Origin: Lachnospiraceae bacterium GAM79
GTDB taxonomy: Bacteria > Bacillota > Clostridia > Lachnospirales > Lachnospiraceae
Assembly: GCA_020735665.1 (NCBI GenBank)
Contig: CP085928.1
Location: 1 to 64,000 of the forward strand
Length of the DNA stretch: 64,000 nucleotides
Reading direction: 5' to 3'
In this document: in pieces, positions 35,859 through 44,238 of the stretch
How positions within the stretch are numbered: the stretch's first letter is position 1
How the letters are laid out: every line of letters starts with the position of its first letter
Notes under the pieces: generated by a model
Seen by the model: only the letters and a program-made list of their open reading frames with translations
What the model was told of the DNA's origin: nothing
Database searches by the model: none
Translations under genes and position numbers: made by a program

Positions 35859-36757
35859 TCTACACAGTAACTTTCAATCCGGCAATCGATTATGTTGTCA
35901 GAATGGAAAAACTGGAAATCGGTTCGGTAAACAGAAGCAGAGAAGAAGCCCTGTTCTACGGTGGAAAGGGAATCAATGTTTCGACAGTCCTTAAGAATTT
36001 GGGCGTAGATTCTGTAGCACTTGGATTTGTTGCAGGCTTTACCGGAAAAGCGATTGAAGAAGGAGTCGCTGCCCTTGGTGTAAAAGCTGATTTCATCACG
36101 GTTTCAGATGGCGTTAGCAGAATCAATGTTAAGCTGAAAGCCGGAGAAGAAACAGAGATCAATGGAAAAGGCCCCAATATCAGCGATGCAGAACTGGAAG
36201 AACTTTATAAGAAATTAGATGGTTTAACAGACGGTGACTGTCTGGTTCTGGCAGGAGCGATCCCACCATCTTTACCATCTGATGTGTACGAGAAAATCAT
36301 GGCAAGACTTGCAGGCAAGAAGGTTGATATCGTAGTCGATGCTACGAAGGATCTCTTGTTAAATGTTCTCAAGTATCATCCGTTTCTTATCAAGCCGAAT
36401 AACTTCGAGCTTGGAGAAATGTTTGGCGTAACACTTCATTCCGATGAGGAGATTGAAGAATATGCAAAGAAATTACAGGCACTTGGAGCAAGAAACGTAG
36501 CGGTCTCTATGGCAGGAGACGGATCTATGCTGATCACAGAGAACGGAGAGACATACAGAATGGGCGTTCCAAAAGGAAAAGTTGTTAATTCTGTAGGAGC
36601 CGGAGATTCCATGGTGGCAGGATTTATCGCAAGCTATTTTGCAGAGCATGATTACAAGAAAGCATTAAAATACGGCGCAGCAACAGGCAGCGCAACCGCA
36701 TTTTCAGAAGGACTTGCAACTAAAGACCAGGTTGAGAAGCTTTTAGGACAATTTTAA
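35855..36757 (+). CDS. fruK: 1-phosphofructokinase
   Basis: PfkB-family sugar kinase, 300 residues, converts fructose 1-phosphate to fructose 1,6-bisphosphate. TVTFNPAIDYVV at the N-terminus, GGKGINVS substrate loop, and NSVGAGDSMVAGF with the catalytic Asp are diagnostic. It is translated in overlap with fruR, and fruA follows after 78 bases, as in standard fru operons. Confidence 0.94.
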   Translation: MIYTVTFNPAIDYVVRMEKLEIGSVNRSREEALFYGGKGINVSTVLKNLGVDSVALGFVAGFTGKAIEEGVAALGVKADFITVSDGVSRINVKLKAGEETEINGKGPNISDAELEELYKKLDGLTDGDCLVLAGAIPPSLPSDVYEKIMARLAGKKVDIVVDATKDLLLNVLKYHPFLIKPNNFELGEMFGVTLHSDEEIEEYAKKLQALGARNVAVSMAGDGSMLITENGETYRMGVPKGKVVNSVGAGDSMVAGFIASYFAEHDYKKALKYGAATGSATAFSEGLATKDQVEKLLGQF

Positions 36758-36835
36758 CAGTTGGGGAAAAGGGAGAAGAATCGACTGACCTGACCAGATC
36801 CTGATAAACCGGTATTTGAATAAAGGAGAATGAGT

Positions 36836-38899
36836 ATGAGAATAAGGGAGTTATTAAAAAAAGAAGGAATTGCCCTTGGTGTAAAAGTAGATTCTAAAGA
36901 CGCAGCGATTGATTATCTGATCGATCTTCATGCAAAATCGGGCAATATAACAGATAAGGCAGAATTCAAGAAAGGAATTCTTGCAAGAGAAGAATCCGGT
37001 TCGACCGGAGTTGGAGAGGGAATCGCGATTCCTCATTCCAAGAATGCAGCAGTTAAGCAGCCGGGACTTGCAGCTATGACAGTACCGGACGGTGTAGATT
37101 ATGATTCATTAGACGGACAGCCTGCAAACCTGTTCTTCATGATCGCAGCACCGGAAAAGGGCGCAGATGTACATCTGGAAGTATTATCAAGACTCAGTAT
37201 GTTGCTGATGGATGAGAACTTCAGAGCAGAACTTCTTGCAGCAAAGAATGCAGATCAGTTCTTAGATATCTGCAGCAAATATGAGATGGAAAAGTTCGCG
37301 GATGAACTTGGAGAAGCAACAGAAGATAAGAAAGAAAACGCACCGGAAAAGACAGGATACAGAGTCCTTGCAGTTACAGCATGTCCGACCGGTATCGCAC
37401 ATACATTTATGGCAGCGGAAGCCCTTGAGAAAAAAGGAAATGAAATGGGCATTACGATCAAGGTTGAAACAAATGGCTCCGGCGGTGTTAAGAATCGTCT
37501 GACAGCAAAGGAGATTGAAGAATGTGACGGTATTATCGTAGCAGCCGATAAGAATGTGGAGACTGCAAGATTTGACGGCAAGCCAGTTCTTTTTACAAAG
37601 GTAGCAGATGGTATCCACAAACCGGAAGAGCTTATCAATAAAGTGATCGATGGCAAGGTTTCGGTGCATCATGAGAGTGGAAAGAAAGCAGAGGAAGAAA
37701 GCGCAGGCGGTGTTGGAAGTCAGATCTACAAGCATCTGATGAGCGGTGTATCCCATATGCTTCCATTCGTTATCGGTGGCGGTATCATGATCGCACTGGC
37801 ATTCCTGATCGATACAATCTGTGGATATGGTTCAACCGGTGGTTCAAACTTCGGTACCTGTACACCACTTTCCGCATTCTTTAAATATGTCGGAGATCTG
37901 TCCATGGGACTGATGGTTCCGGTACTTGCAGGTTATATCGCATATTCGATCGCAGATCGTCCGGGTCTTGCAGTTGGATTTACCGGCGGACTTCTTGCTT
38001 CATCCGGTAATGCAGCGATCGCAAAATATATATGGGCAGGTGCAAGCCTTTCCCCATTCCAGAATTTTATTGCAAAATTCGGTTTTGTAGGCGAAGGCTC
38101 CGGTAATACAGTATCCGGTTTCTTAGGTGGTATTCTTGCAGGTTTCCTTGCAGGTTATATCGTACTTTTATTAAAGAAGATGTGTTCAAAGTTCCCTCAG
38201 TCATTAGAGGGTATCAAGCCAACATTGATCTATCCGTTAGTTGGTATTTTCCTTGTAGGCGTATTGATGGTATTTATCTTTAATCCATTGATCGGCCTTA
38301 TAAATACAGGACTTTCCAATATGCTTACATCACTTGCAGATAAGAATCTGTTAGCTCTCCTTGGTCTGATCCTCGGAGCAATGATGGCGATCGACATGGG
38401 CGGTCCTATCAACAAGGCAGCTTATGTATTCGGCTCGGGAATGCTTTCTACAGCAGCAGACCTTGTATCAGCCGGTGCATCCCAGAGTGATGCAGCCGTT
38501 CAGGCATGTTACATTTCCATGGCAGCCGTAATGATCGGCGGTATGGTTCCACCAATGGGAATTGCACTTGCATGTAAGCTGTTTCCTAAGAAATTCACAA
38601 AGGCAGAAAGAGGCTCAGCCGTTTCTAACTTTGTAATGGGTTGTTCCTTCATCACAGAGGGTGCGATTCCATTTGCAGCAGCAGATCCGCTTCATGTTAT
38701 CCCATGTACCCTGGTTGGTGCAGGTGTAGCAGGAGCATTATCAGCAGCATTCAAATGTACACTGATGGCGCCACACGGAGGAATCTTCGTATTTGCAACA
38801 GTAGGACATCCATTATTCTACATTCTTTCATGGGTGATCGGTTCTGTAGTAACCTGTTTACTGCTCGGTCTGATCAAGAAAAATGTAGCAGAAGAATAA
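36836..38899 (+). CDS. fruA: Fructose-specific PTS enzyme IIABC
   Basis: 687 residues with domain order IIA, IIB, IIC. IIA (1-150) has phosphorylation His67 in GIAIPHSKN. IIB (about 175-275) has Cys183 in VTACPTGIAHTF. IIC (about 300-687) has around nine membrane helices. It imports fructose as fructose 1-phosphate using phosphate passed from PtsI through HPr. ATG 36836 is chosen; ATG 36830 is only one base from the GGAG ribosome site. Confidence 0.95.
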   Translation: MRIRELLKKEGIALGVKVDSKDAAIDYLIDLHAKSGNITDKAEFKKGILAREESGSTGVGEGIAIPHSKNAAVKQPGLAAMTVPDGVDYDSLDGQPANLFFMIAAPEKGADVHLEVLSRLSMLLMDENFRAELLAAKNADQFLDICSKYEMEKFADELGEATEDKKENAPEKTGYRVLAVTACPTGIAHTFMAAEALEKKGNEMGITIKVETNGSGGVKNRLTAKEIEECDGIIVAADKNVETARFDGKPVLFTKVADGIHKPEELINKVIDGKVSVHHESGKKAEEESAGGVGSQIYKHLMSGVSHMLPFVIGGGIMIALAFLIDTICGYGSTGGSNFGTCTPLSAFFKYVGDLSMGLMVPVLAGYIAYSIADRPGLAVGFTGGLLASSGNAAIAKYIWAGASLSPFQNFIAKFGFVGEGSGNTVSGFLGGILAGFLAGYIVLLLKKMCSKFPQSLEGIKPTLIYPLVGIFLVGVLMVFIFNPLIGLINTGLSNMLTSLADKNLLALLGLILGAMMAIDMGGPINKAAYVFGSGMLSTAADLVSAGASQSDAAVQACYISMAAVMIGGMVPPMGIALACKLFPKKFTKAERGSAVSNFVMGCSFITEGAIPFAAADPLHVIPCTLVGAGVAGALSAAFKCTLMAPHGGIFVFATVGHPLFYILSWVIGSVVTCLLLGLIKKNVAEE

Positions 38900-38927
38900 A
38901 AACAAAAACCCTATCCTTTTTAATAAC

Positions 38928-39037
38928 GGTGGGAACAGAAAGAATCTGTTCCTGCCGGATATAAATAAAACAGGAATATTTCAAATATTAAATCAAAAGT
39001 ATCAATGTTGATCATGCGTTTGTCCGAATCGGACAAA
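38928..39037 (+). promoter_or_regulatory. Hairpin and palindrome between fruA and ptsH
   Basis: GGTGGGAACAGA (38928-38939) pairs with TCTGTTCCTGCC (38944-38955), a terminator-like stem without good T-run. TTTGTCCG-AAT-CGGACAAA (39019-39037) is a perfect palindrome that could be an operator. Together they may set ptsHI expression apart from fruA. Confidence 0.55.
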
Positions 39038-39080
39038 TGATAAAAGAAATAAAAAGAGATATAAAAAGGAGAAGATAATT

Positions 39081-39344
39081 ATGGTATCACAGACAGTTAA
39101 AGTTATTAATGAGCAGGGATTACACATGAGACCGGCAGGAGTATTTGCAAAGGAAATGACAAAGTTCAAATGTAACGTAACAATCGATATTGCCGGTAAG
39201 AGAATCAACGCAAAGAGCGTTATGCTGATCATTGCAGCATGTATTAAGTGTGGAACAGAGATGACAATTGAGTGTGACGGTGAAGACGAGCAGGCAGCTC
39301 TCGCAAAGGCAGTAGAGTTGGTTGAATCCGGCCTTGGCGAATAG
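39081..39344 (+). CDS. ptsH: PTS phosphocarrier protein HPr
   Basis: 87 residues. Active His15 lies in GLHMRPAG, where most HPr have GLHARPA, and regulatory Ser46 in NAKSVM is present, so HPr kinase control is possible. AAAAGGAG stands before ATG 39081. It passes phosphate from enzyme I (next gene) to FruA. Confidence 0.93.
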   Translation: MVSQTVKVINEQGLHMRPAGVFAKEMTKFKCNVTIDIAGKRINAKSVMLIIAACIKCGTEMTIECDGEDEQAALAKAVELVESGLGE

Positions 39345-39384
39345 TCAGACAGCATTCTTTCATCTGGAAAGCGGGGTAGAAGAT

Positions 39385-41088
39385 ATGTTAAAAGGAATAG
39401 GCGGCTCAGCCGGTTATGGCATCGGAAAGGTTGTCATCATCAGTGATGGCAAACCGGAATATAAGCAGCATACAGTAACAGATACAGATGCTGAACTTCA
39501 GAGATTTGAGAATGCTATGGAAGTTTTTGTTGAAAAGACTCAGAAAATGGCAGATGCAATGAAAGAAAAGGTTGGAGAACATAATGCAGAGATCCTGGAA
39601 GGACATATCGTTTTGATGAGTGATCCATTTATGCAGGATCAGGTCAAGGAGTTGATCGGTAATGGCGAATGTGCAGAAGCAGCCGTTGACAGCGTATGTG
39701 ATATGTTCGTATCCATGTTCTCCCAGGTAGATGATGAACTGACCAGACAGAGAGCAACTGACGTAGGAGATATCCGTGTCCGTATGCTTAAGATCCTTAC
39801 CGGTACGCCGGATATTAATATCGGAGATGTTCCGGCAGGTACAGTGATCGTCGCAAAGGATCTGACACCATCCATGACAGCAGGAATCGTAAAGGAAAAT
39901 GTAGCAGGTATTATCACCGAGATTGGCGGTAAGACTTCTCATTCAGCTATTCTTGCAAGAGCACTTGAGATCCCTGCTGTACTTAGTGTAGATGGTATCG
40001 TAGATCAGGTGTCCGATGGTATGATGGCAGTTGTAGACGGATGCGAAGGCGTTTGCATCTTAGAACCTGCGACGGATGAGATCGCAGAATATGAGACAAA
40101 GCGTGCAGATTACCTGAAAGAGAAGGAACTGCTTGAGATCTACAGAGGAAAAGATACAGTAACTGCTGATGGAACAAAGGTAGCTTTATATGGCAATATC
40201 GGCAATCCGGAGGATGCCAAGGGTGTTGTAGCTGCTGATGGTGAAGGCGTAGGCTTATTCCGTACTGAGTTCCTGTTCATGGGAACAGACAGCTTGCCAA
40301 CAGAGGACGAGCAGTTTGAAGCATATAAGGCAGCAGCCGAGACGATGCAGGGTAAAGAAGTTATTATCCGTACACTGGATGTCGGCGGTGACAAAGATAT
40401 CCCGTATCTCGGATTGGAAAAAGAAGACAATCCGTTCCTTGGTTTCCGTGCAGTCAGATATTGTCTGAAAAATGAGGACAGCTACAAGGTACAGCTTCGT
40501 GCATTGCTTCGTGCGAGTGCATTTGGCGATATTAAGATCATGGTTCCGCTTGTTACCTGTGTGGATGAGATTCGACGGGTAAAAGAACTGGTAGCGGAAC
40601 TTAAGAAGGAGTTAGATTCAGAGAAAATCGCATATAACAAGGATATTCAGGTCGGCGTTATGATCGAGACTCCTGCAGCCAGCCTGATCGCAGATCTTCT
40701 GGCAAAGGAAGCTGATTTCTTCAGTATCGGTACAAATGATCTGACCCAGTACACAATGGCAGTTGACAGAGGAAATGCCAAGGTTGCATATCTGTATTCC
40801 GCATACAATCCTGCTGTTCTTCGTTCTATGAAGAATGTTATTGAAGCAGGAAATGCAGCAGGCATCATGGTAGGTATGTGTGGTGAAGCAGCTGCTGATC
40901 CGTTACTGATCCCACTTCTGATCTCCTTTGGACTGGGAGAGTTCAGTGTATCGGCAACTTCTGTTTTAAGAACCAGAGGCACGATTGCCAAATGGTCAAA
41001 GGCAGATGCAGATGCTCTTGCAGCAAAAGCATTGTCCTTATCCACAGAAGCTGAAGTGGCTGAACTGTTAAAAGCCTCCGCAAGATAA
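39385..41088 (+). CDS. ptsI: PTS enzyme I, phosphoenolpyruvate-protein phosphotransferase
   Basis: 567 residues, normal length. Phosphorylated His186 in GGKTSHSAILARA; PEP-binding LFRTEFLFM, RTLDVGGDKDIPYL, and the C-terminal FSIGTNDLTQYTM and GMCGEAA motifs. It takes phosphate from PEP and gives it to HPr. ATG 39385 starts the conserved LKGIGGSAGYGIGK; the in-frame ATG at 39322 overlaps ptsH and is unlikely. A long palindrome begins right after its stop. Confidence 0.95.
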   Translation: MLKGIGGSAGYGIGKVVIISDGKPEYKQHTVTDTDAELQRFENAMEVFVEKTQKMADAMKEKVGEHNAEILEGHIVLMSDPFMQDQVKELIGNGECAEAAVDSVCDMFVSMFSQVDDELTRQRATDVGDIRVRMLKILTGTPDINIGDVPAGTVIVAKDLTPSMTAGIVKENVAGIITEIGGKTSHSAILARALEIPAVLSVDGIVDQVSDGMMAVVDGCEGVCILEPATDEIAEYETKRADYLKEKELLEIYRGKDTVTADGTKVALYGNIGNPEDAKGVVAADGEGVGLFRTEFLFMGTDSLPTEDEQFEAYKAAAETMQGKEVIIRTLDVGGDKDIPYLGLEKEDNPFLGFRAVRYCLKNEDSYKVQLRALLRASAFGDIKIMVPLVTCVDEIRRVKELVAELKKELDSEKIAYNKDIQVGVMIETPAASLIADLLAKEADFFSIGTNDLTQYTMAVDRGNAKVAYLYSAYNPAVLRSMKNVIEAGNAAGIMVGMCGEAAADPLLIPLLISFGLGEFSVSATSVLRTRGTIAKWSKADADALAAKALSLSTEAEVAELLKASAR

Positions 41089-41341
41089 GCGAAAAACCCA
41101 TATCTGTTTTGTTTGGAACAGAATGAAAGATATTAAAAGCAACTAGTACTATAATTACACCTATTATTCCGCAAGTCGTTTGCACTCTATTTCAACGCAG
41201 CGGTACTAAGCTCCTTGCTTATGGCAACTCGCTAAGGACCGGCGTTGAAAAAGGCTTGCTACATAATAGTGTAATATATAGTAACTGTTGCTTTTGTAAT
41301 ATATCGGATAGTTCCAAACAAAACAGATATGAAAGTTTCTG
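41089..41341. repeat. Long palindromic intergenic element, copy E
   Basis: Perfect 21-base arm match: 41099-41119 against the reverse complement of 41311-41331; further segments AAAGCAAC and ATTACAC also pair. The tip contains CTTGCTTATGG-CAACTCGC, a degenerate version of the CTCATGCTTATGTGCAAACTCGC tip of copies A and C. It begins at the ptsI stop. From 41342 to 41641 the DNA is AT-rich with no gene seen. Confidence 0.8.
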
Positions 41342-41641
41342 CAATTAACGCAGGATGAACTTTAAAAGTGCATTATTTTTTGAGGCGGTTTTCTGCATAT
41401 TTGAATAGCCGGGTAAATGTCAAGAATAAATTTTTTACAAAATTTGAAAGCTTGAGTGTGGTTTTTTCCGAATTTCTTACGAAAATTAATTTGCACTGGA
41501 ATTTTATGGAAAATATTTGGTAATATTAATAATATAGAAGTCTGAAATAAAAAAGTTATTTTTTAGCCGTAGCGGCAAGACGAAACAGGGCACATATTGG
41601 CAGTTGGAGATGTTTTCAATAGGTAGAGAGGAAGATAGGTT

Positions 41642-41944
41642 ATGTTTGAAAACGAAAAAGTGAAACATGTAAAATTTGGTGAGGGGAATGTAGTTGAATG
41701 TGATGGTACACACATCCGTATTTTATTTCAGTGTGAGAATATAGAAAAGACTTTCACTTATCCGACCGTATTTGAGAAGTTTGTAAGATTTGACAGTCAG
41801 GACGCACAGGATAGGGTCACAGATGATCTGAATACCGCAAAAGAGGAGGCTGCAAAGCTGGAAAATCTCAGAAAATTATTCATGGCTGAGCAGGCAAAGA
41901 AGCGAAAGCTGGAGAAAGCAGCCAAGGCAGCAAAGAAAAGATAA
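41642..41944 (+). CDS. Small conserved-type protein with beta domain and coiled coil
   Basis: 100 residues. The first half (VKHVKFGEGNVVECDGTHIRILF, KTFTYPTVFEKFV) resembles the small SH3/Tudor-like tail domain seen at the end of UvrD/PcrA helicases; the second half is a charged coiled coil ending in a Lys/Ala-rich basic tail. Nucleic acid or RNA polymerase binding is conceivable. AGAGAGGAAG precedes ATG 41642. It stands alone. Confidence 0.7.
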   Translation: MFENEKVKHVKFGEGNVVECDGTHIRILFQCENIEKTFTYPTVFEKFVRFDSQDAQDRVTDDLNTAKEEAAKLENLRKLFMAEQAKKRKLEKAAKAAKKR

Positions 41945-42056
41945 AGCAAGAGCACCCGGTCGGGGGATCAGCCCATCTTCTTCCATTGAGCGAAGACTGT
42001 CGGTCAGAACCTTCTGGCTGATGCCGGTCAGATCACGTTTAAGTTCGTTGAAATAA
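41945..42056 (-). pseudogene. HxlR family regulator fragment
   Basis: Minus-strand frame without start or stop. It translates to YFNELKRDLTGISQKVLTDS followed by LRSMEEDGLIPR, the recognition region of HxlR-type winged-helix regulators. About 37 residues survive of the usual 110. Both ends are lost, the upstream one next to an IS200/IS605-like end. Confidence 0.7.
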
Positions 42057-42061
42057 GACTA

Positions 42062-42098
42062 CCGCAATCCCACTGGCTTTAGACAATGGGTAGTTCAC
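42062..42098 (+). mobile_element. IS200/IS605-like right-end scar
   Basis: AATCCCACTGGCTTTAGACA followed by ATGGGTAGTTCA closely resembles the right end, also the 3' part of the omega RNA, of IS605-group elements carrying tnpB: a CCCA-TGGG stem around GGCTTTAG and a GTAGTTCA tail. No tnpA or tnpB is present, so this is a remnant. Recognition is from memory of such ends. Confidence 0.5.
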
Positions 42099-42142
42099 TA
42101 CTGAGAATACTTACTTCATAAAAACTTCATACAAAAAAGTTC

Positions 42143-42208
42143 TTGACTTGGAGTAAGGTTCAAAGAGTATGATAGGAGTGTACGAAAAAGGTATGCTCCT
42201 TTTTCGTA
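42143..42208 (+). promoter_or_regulatory. MerR-type promoter with 5' hairpin, upstream of cupin gene
   Basis: TTGACT (42143-42148) and TATGAT (42168-42173) are separated by 19 bases, with imperfect dyad CTTGGAG...TTCAAAG in the spacer: the layout used by MerR activators. A perfect 11-base stem (42181-42191 with 42198-42208) starts at about the transcription start and may protect the mRNA. No merR gene is in the window. Confidence 0.7.
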
Positions 42209-42282
42209 TATAAATACGGGAAACATCAGAACATAAGAGCATAAGCTCTGAAGCAGGTTTAAGTAAGATGGAGAGTGATAGT

Positions 42283-42474
42283 ATGAAGACTACAAGCAGA
42301 GAAGAATTTGAGAAGCAGAACGTATTTGGAACAGGAACAGCAAATACAGCATATGCACAGTATTTTATCGGAGATTCCTTTTTGAATCCACTGACCGATC
42401 CCAATAAGACAGCAGTATTTCTTGCAAATGTAACATTTGAACCGGGATGCCGTAAACTGGATTATGTAGCATAA
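42283..42474 (+). pseudogene. Cupin-domain gene truncated by the conjugative element
   Basis: The first 57 codons match cupin carboxymuconolactone-type proteins (NVFGTGTANTAYAQYFIGDS, VFLANVTFEPGCR). In such proteins the metal-binding NNWHIHHA would follow immediately. Instead the frame goes to KLDYVA and stops at 42474. Homology breaks at about 42453, which marks the insertion point. GGAG precedes ATG 42283. Confidence 0.8.
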
Positions 42475-42575
42475 GAGTGTATAGCGTGTCTGTAGTCTGA
42501 TTTTTGCCATAAATAAGTACAGGATACACAGAGAATAGAAAAGAATGTGTATTCAGTTAAATAAGAAATAGATAG

Positions 42576-42615
42576 CTGGTATGAGAGAACAAGGAGTCTT
42601 TCATACCAGTTTTTT
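42576..42615 (+). terminator. Terminator at the element's left end
   Basis: CTGGTATGA (42576-42584) pairs with TCATACCAG (42601-42609), followed by six T. It would insulate the element from host transcription. Confidence 0.8.
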
Positions 42616-42745
42616 GTGGGAAAAGGGATAGGTTGCACAGGATCTGCCAGGAGATTTCAGTAGGTTTGATGAATAGCTTTCTTCCAGAAGTGTGGTATAG
42701 TCTTGTGCTTGGAACAGGAAAACTACACAGAAGGGAGACACCGAT

Positions 42746-43354
42746 ATGACAACACAGCCAGATATTATCTGGAATGAGCAGTGCCTGGGGATACGGATAG
42801 GAGAACAGGTATGCACCTATCTGAAAAAGCATGATGCGGAATACCAGAGACTGCAAAAGAAAATACTGGAACTTACAGAGAAGTATCCAGTGATAGAAAC
42901 ATTTATGGAGTCGAATCAGTCAATCAGCCTAACAGAAGAAGAGCATAAGGCAGTACATCGATATTTTCAACTGGAGAGCGAAAAGGAAATGATAGAAGAA
43001 GAGTACCATTTTTATATGGGACAGGCTCAAATGATCTCCTATGGAGCAATGCTTGGAAAAATTAAAAAAGCAATATTGGGAAATGATGACGGTGACACAA
43101 AGAAACTGCTGGAGTTGCTGCTGGATACCTGGATTGATGAGGTTGAAGATCAGCTGAAAGAAAATACAGTGTACCAGGGAATGCTTGAAAAAATATCGAA
43201 ATATGAAGAACAGGTTCAGACAATGGGATTATCAAAAGAAAAGCGAAAAACAATAGACAAATACGTTACTGAAGTTAGTGAGAGATGGATATTATATGCG
43301 GAATCTTTATATCAGGCTGGCATGCAGAAAATTCTGGAACTATTAAATTTGTAA
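42746..43354 (+). CDS. Hypothetical helical protein (DUF6809-like)
   Basis: 202 residues, almost wholly helical and charged, with long coiled-coil-like segments (SLTEEEHKAVHRYFQLESEK, EMIEEEYHFYMGQAQMISYG). Similar proteins occur at the ends of clostridial conjugative elements, some labelled DUF6809; role unknown. GAAGGGAG precedes ATG 42746. A shared terminator separates it from the convergent XRE gene. Confidence 0.65.
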   Translation: MTTQPDIIWNEQCLGIRIGEQVCTYLKKHDAEYQRLQKKILELTEKYPVIETFMESNQSISLTEEEHKAVHRYFQLESEKEMIEEEYHFYMGQAQMISYGAMLGKIKKAILGNDDGDTKKLLELLLDTWIDEVEDQLKENTVYQGMLEKISKYEEQVQTMGLSKEKRKTIDKYVTEVSERWILYAESLYQAGMQKILELLNL

Positions 43355-43368
43355 AAAAGGGACGGATA

Positions 43369-43401
43369 AAATGGGGAAGCACGAAAGGAACTTCCCCATT
43401 T
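43369..43401. terminator. Bidirectional terminator
   Basis: AAATGGGGAAG (43369-43379) pairs perfectly with CTTCCCCATTT (43391-43401), between convergent genes. Confidence 0.8.
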
Positions 43402-43408
43402 GTCACTT

Positions 43409-43660
43409 CTATTCATCTTTGCCATCAATGAGAAATATGTATGAAACCTGAAAGATTTCAGCAATGGCTTTTAATTCAAGATCAGTGACATAACGCTTGT
43501 TTGTTTCGATTCTGGTGATTACATTTTTATCCATATCGTAACCAGCTAACTGGAGTTTATAGGCAAGATCACGCTGAGACATATTGTGGGTCTTGCGAAG
43601 TTCAATCAATCGCTGGCTAATCAGATTCTTCTCACCAGACTGTGTCCTTGGCTTTGGCAT
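43409..43660 (-). CDS. XRE family helix-turn-helix regulator
   Basis: 83-residue single-domain repressor: LRKTHNMSQRDLAYKLQLAG is the helix-turn-helix, NVITRIETNKRYVTDLELKA and IAEIFQVSYIFLI complete the fold. ATG 43660 has an AGGAAGAG site; the long upstream extension is not coding. It is divergent from the next gene, and its own promoter region carries a perfect inverted operator pair, so autoregulation of the element is likely. Confidence 0.88.
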   Translation of the reverse strand: MPKPRTQSGEKNLISQRLIELRKTHNMSQRDLAYKLQLAGYDMDKNVITRIETNKRYVTDLELKAIAEIFQVSYIFLIDGKDE

Positions 43661-43693
43661 CTTAAATCTCTTCCTCTCTGGTAAAAGGATGGC

Positions 43694-43768
43694 TTGTCTC
43701 ACTTTTTGCACCATCTGTATTGATTTTAACGATTGGACAAGGTAGAATCGGTTGTAAAAGTGAGACAA
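43694..43768. promoter_or_regulatory. Inverted operator pair in the XRE divergent promoter region
   Basis: TTGTCTCACTTTT (43694-43706) is the exact reverse complement of AAAAGTGAGACAA (43756-43768), centres 62 bases apart, in the gap between the two divergent genes. This suits a repressor binding both promoters. The TGAGACAA part recurs twice upstream of metK. Confidence 0.75.
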
Positions 43769-43791
43769 AGTAGAAGAGAAGGGAGAAATAT

Positions 43792-44136
43792 ATGGAGCAG
43801 GCAAAGATAGAACAGCTTGCATTTTTATATCTATGCAGCGAGCATGATAAAAGGTTATTGCTGAAAAAAGAAAAAATGCCGTTAGCTGATTTTGACAGGT
43901 TGACCTACTTGATTTACCATTTTGGTTTTAAGGAATACCATATAAAAGTGTGGATGGAATTTGCAGGAGAGTTCAAAAAGGAATGGGATTGTCTGGAAGC
44001 ACTTCAGGAAATGGGGGGCTGTGTTGGAAACATAGGAAATACAGAATCAGAAATTAGCTTGCATAAAATGTGGATGCAGAATTTTTGTAAAAATGCACCC
44101 AAAGAAAGCAGAGAATGGATTCAAAAATTGAATTAA
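43792..44136 (+). CDS. Hypothetical protein divergent from XRE
   Basis: 114 residues, helical, Cys- and Trp-containing, no motif I know (LAFLYLCSEHDKRLLLKKEK, YLIYHFGFKEYHIKVWMEF). GAAGGGAG precedes ATG 43792. Sharing an operator region with the XRE gene suggests that it is controlled by that repressor. Confidence 0.6.
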   Translation: MEQAKIEQLAFLYLCSEHDKRLLLKKEKMPLADFDRLTYLIYHFGFKEYHIKVWMEFAGEFKKEWDCLEALQEMGGCVGNIGNTESEISLHKMWMQNFCKNAPKESREWIQKLN

Positions 44137-44238
44137 AATATGCAGTAGAACATTTTTGTGATATCATTATCAATAGAGCAGATTTGTATTTTATGAATTT
44201 GTAAAAGAATAATGAAGCGAAAAGGTGTGAAGCTAATT

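Noticed and set aside
37262-37756. 164-codon minus-strand frame within fruA
   Set aside because: Antisense to the IIB domain of a well-defined gene; shadow.
41345-41641. Riboswitch in the leader of the small coiled-coil gene
   Set aside because: A CCGTAGCGG-like hairpin is visible near 41570 but no conserved aptamer pattern could be matched.
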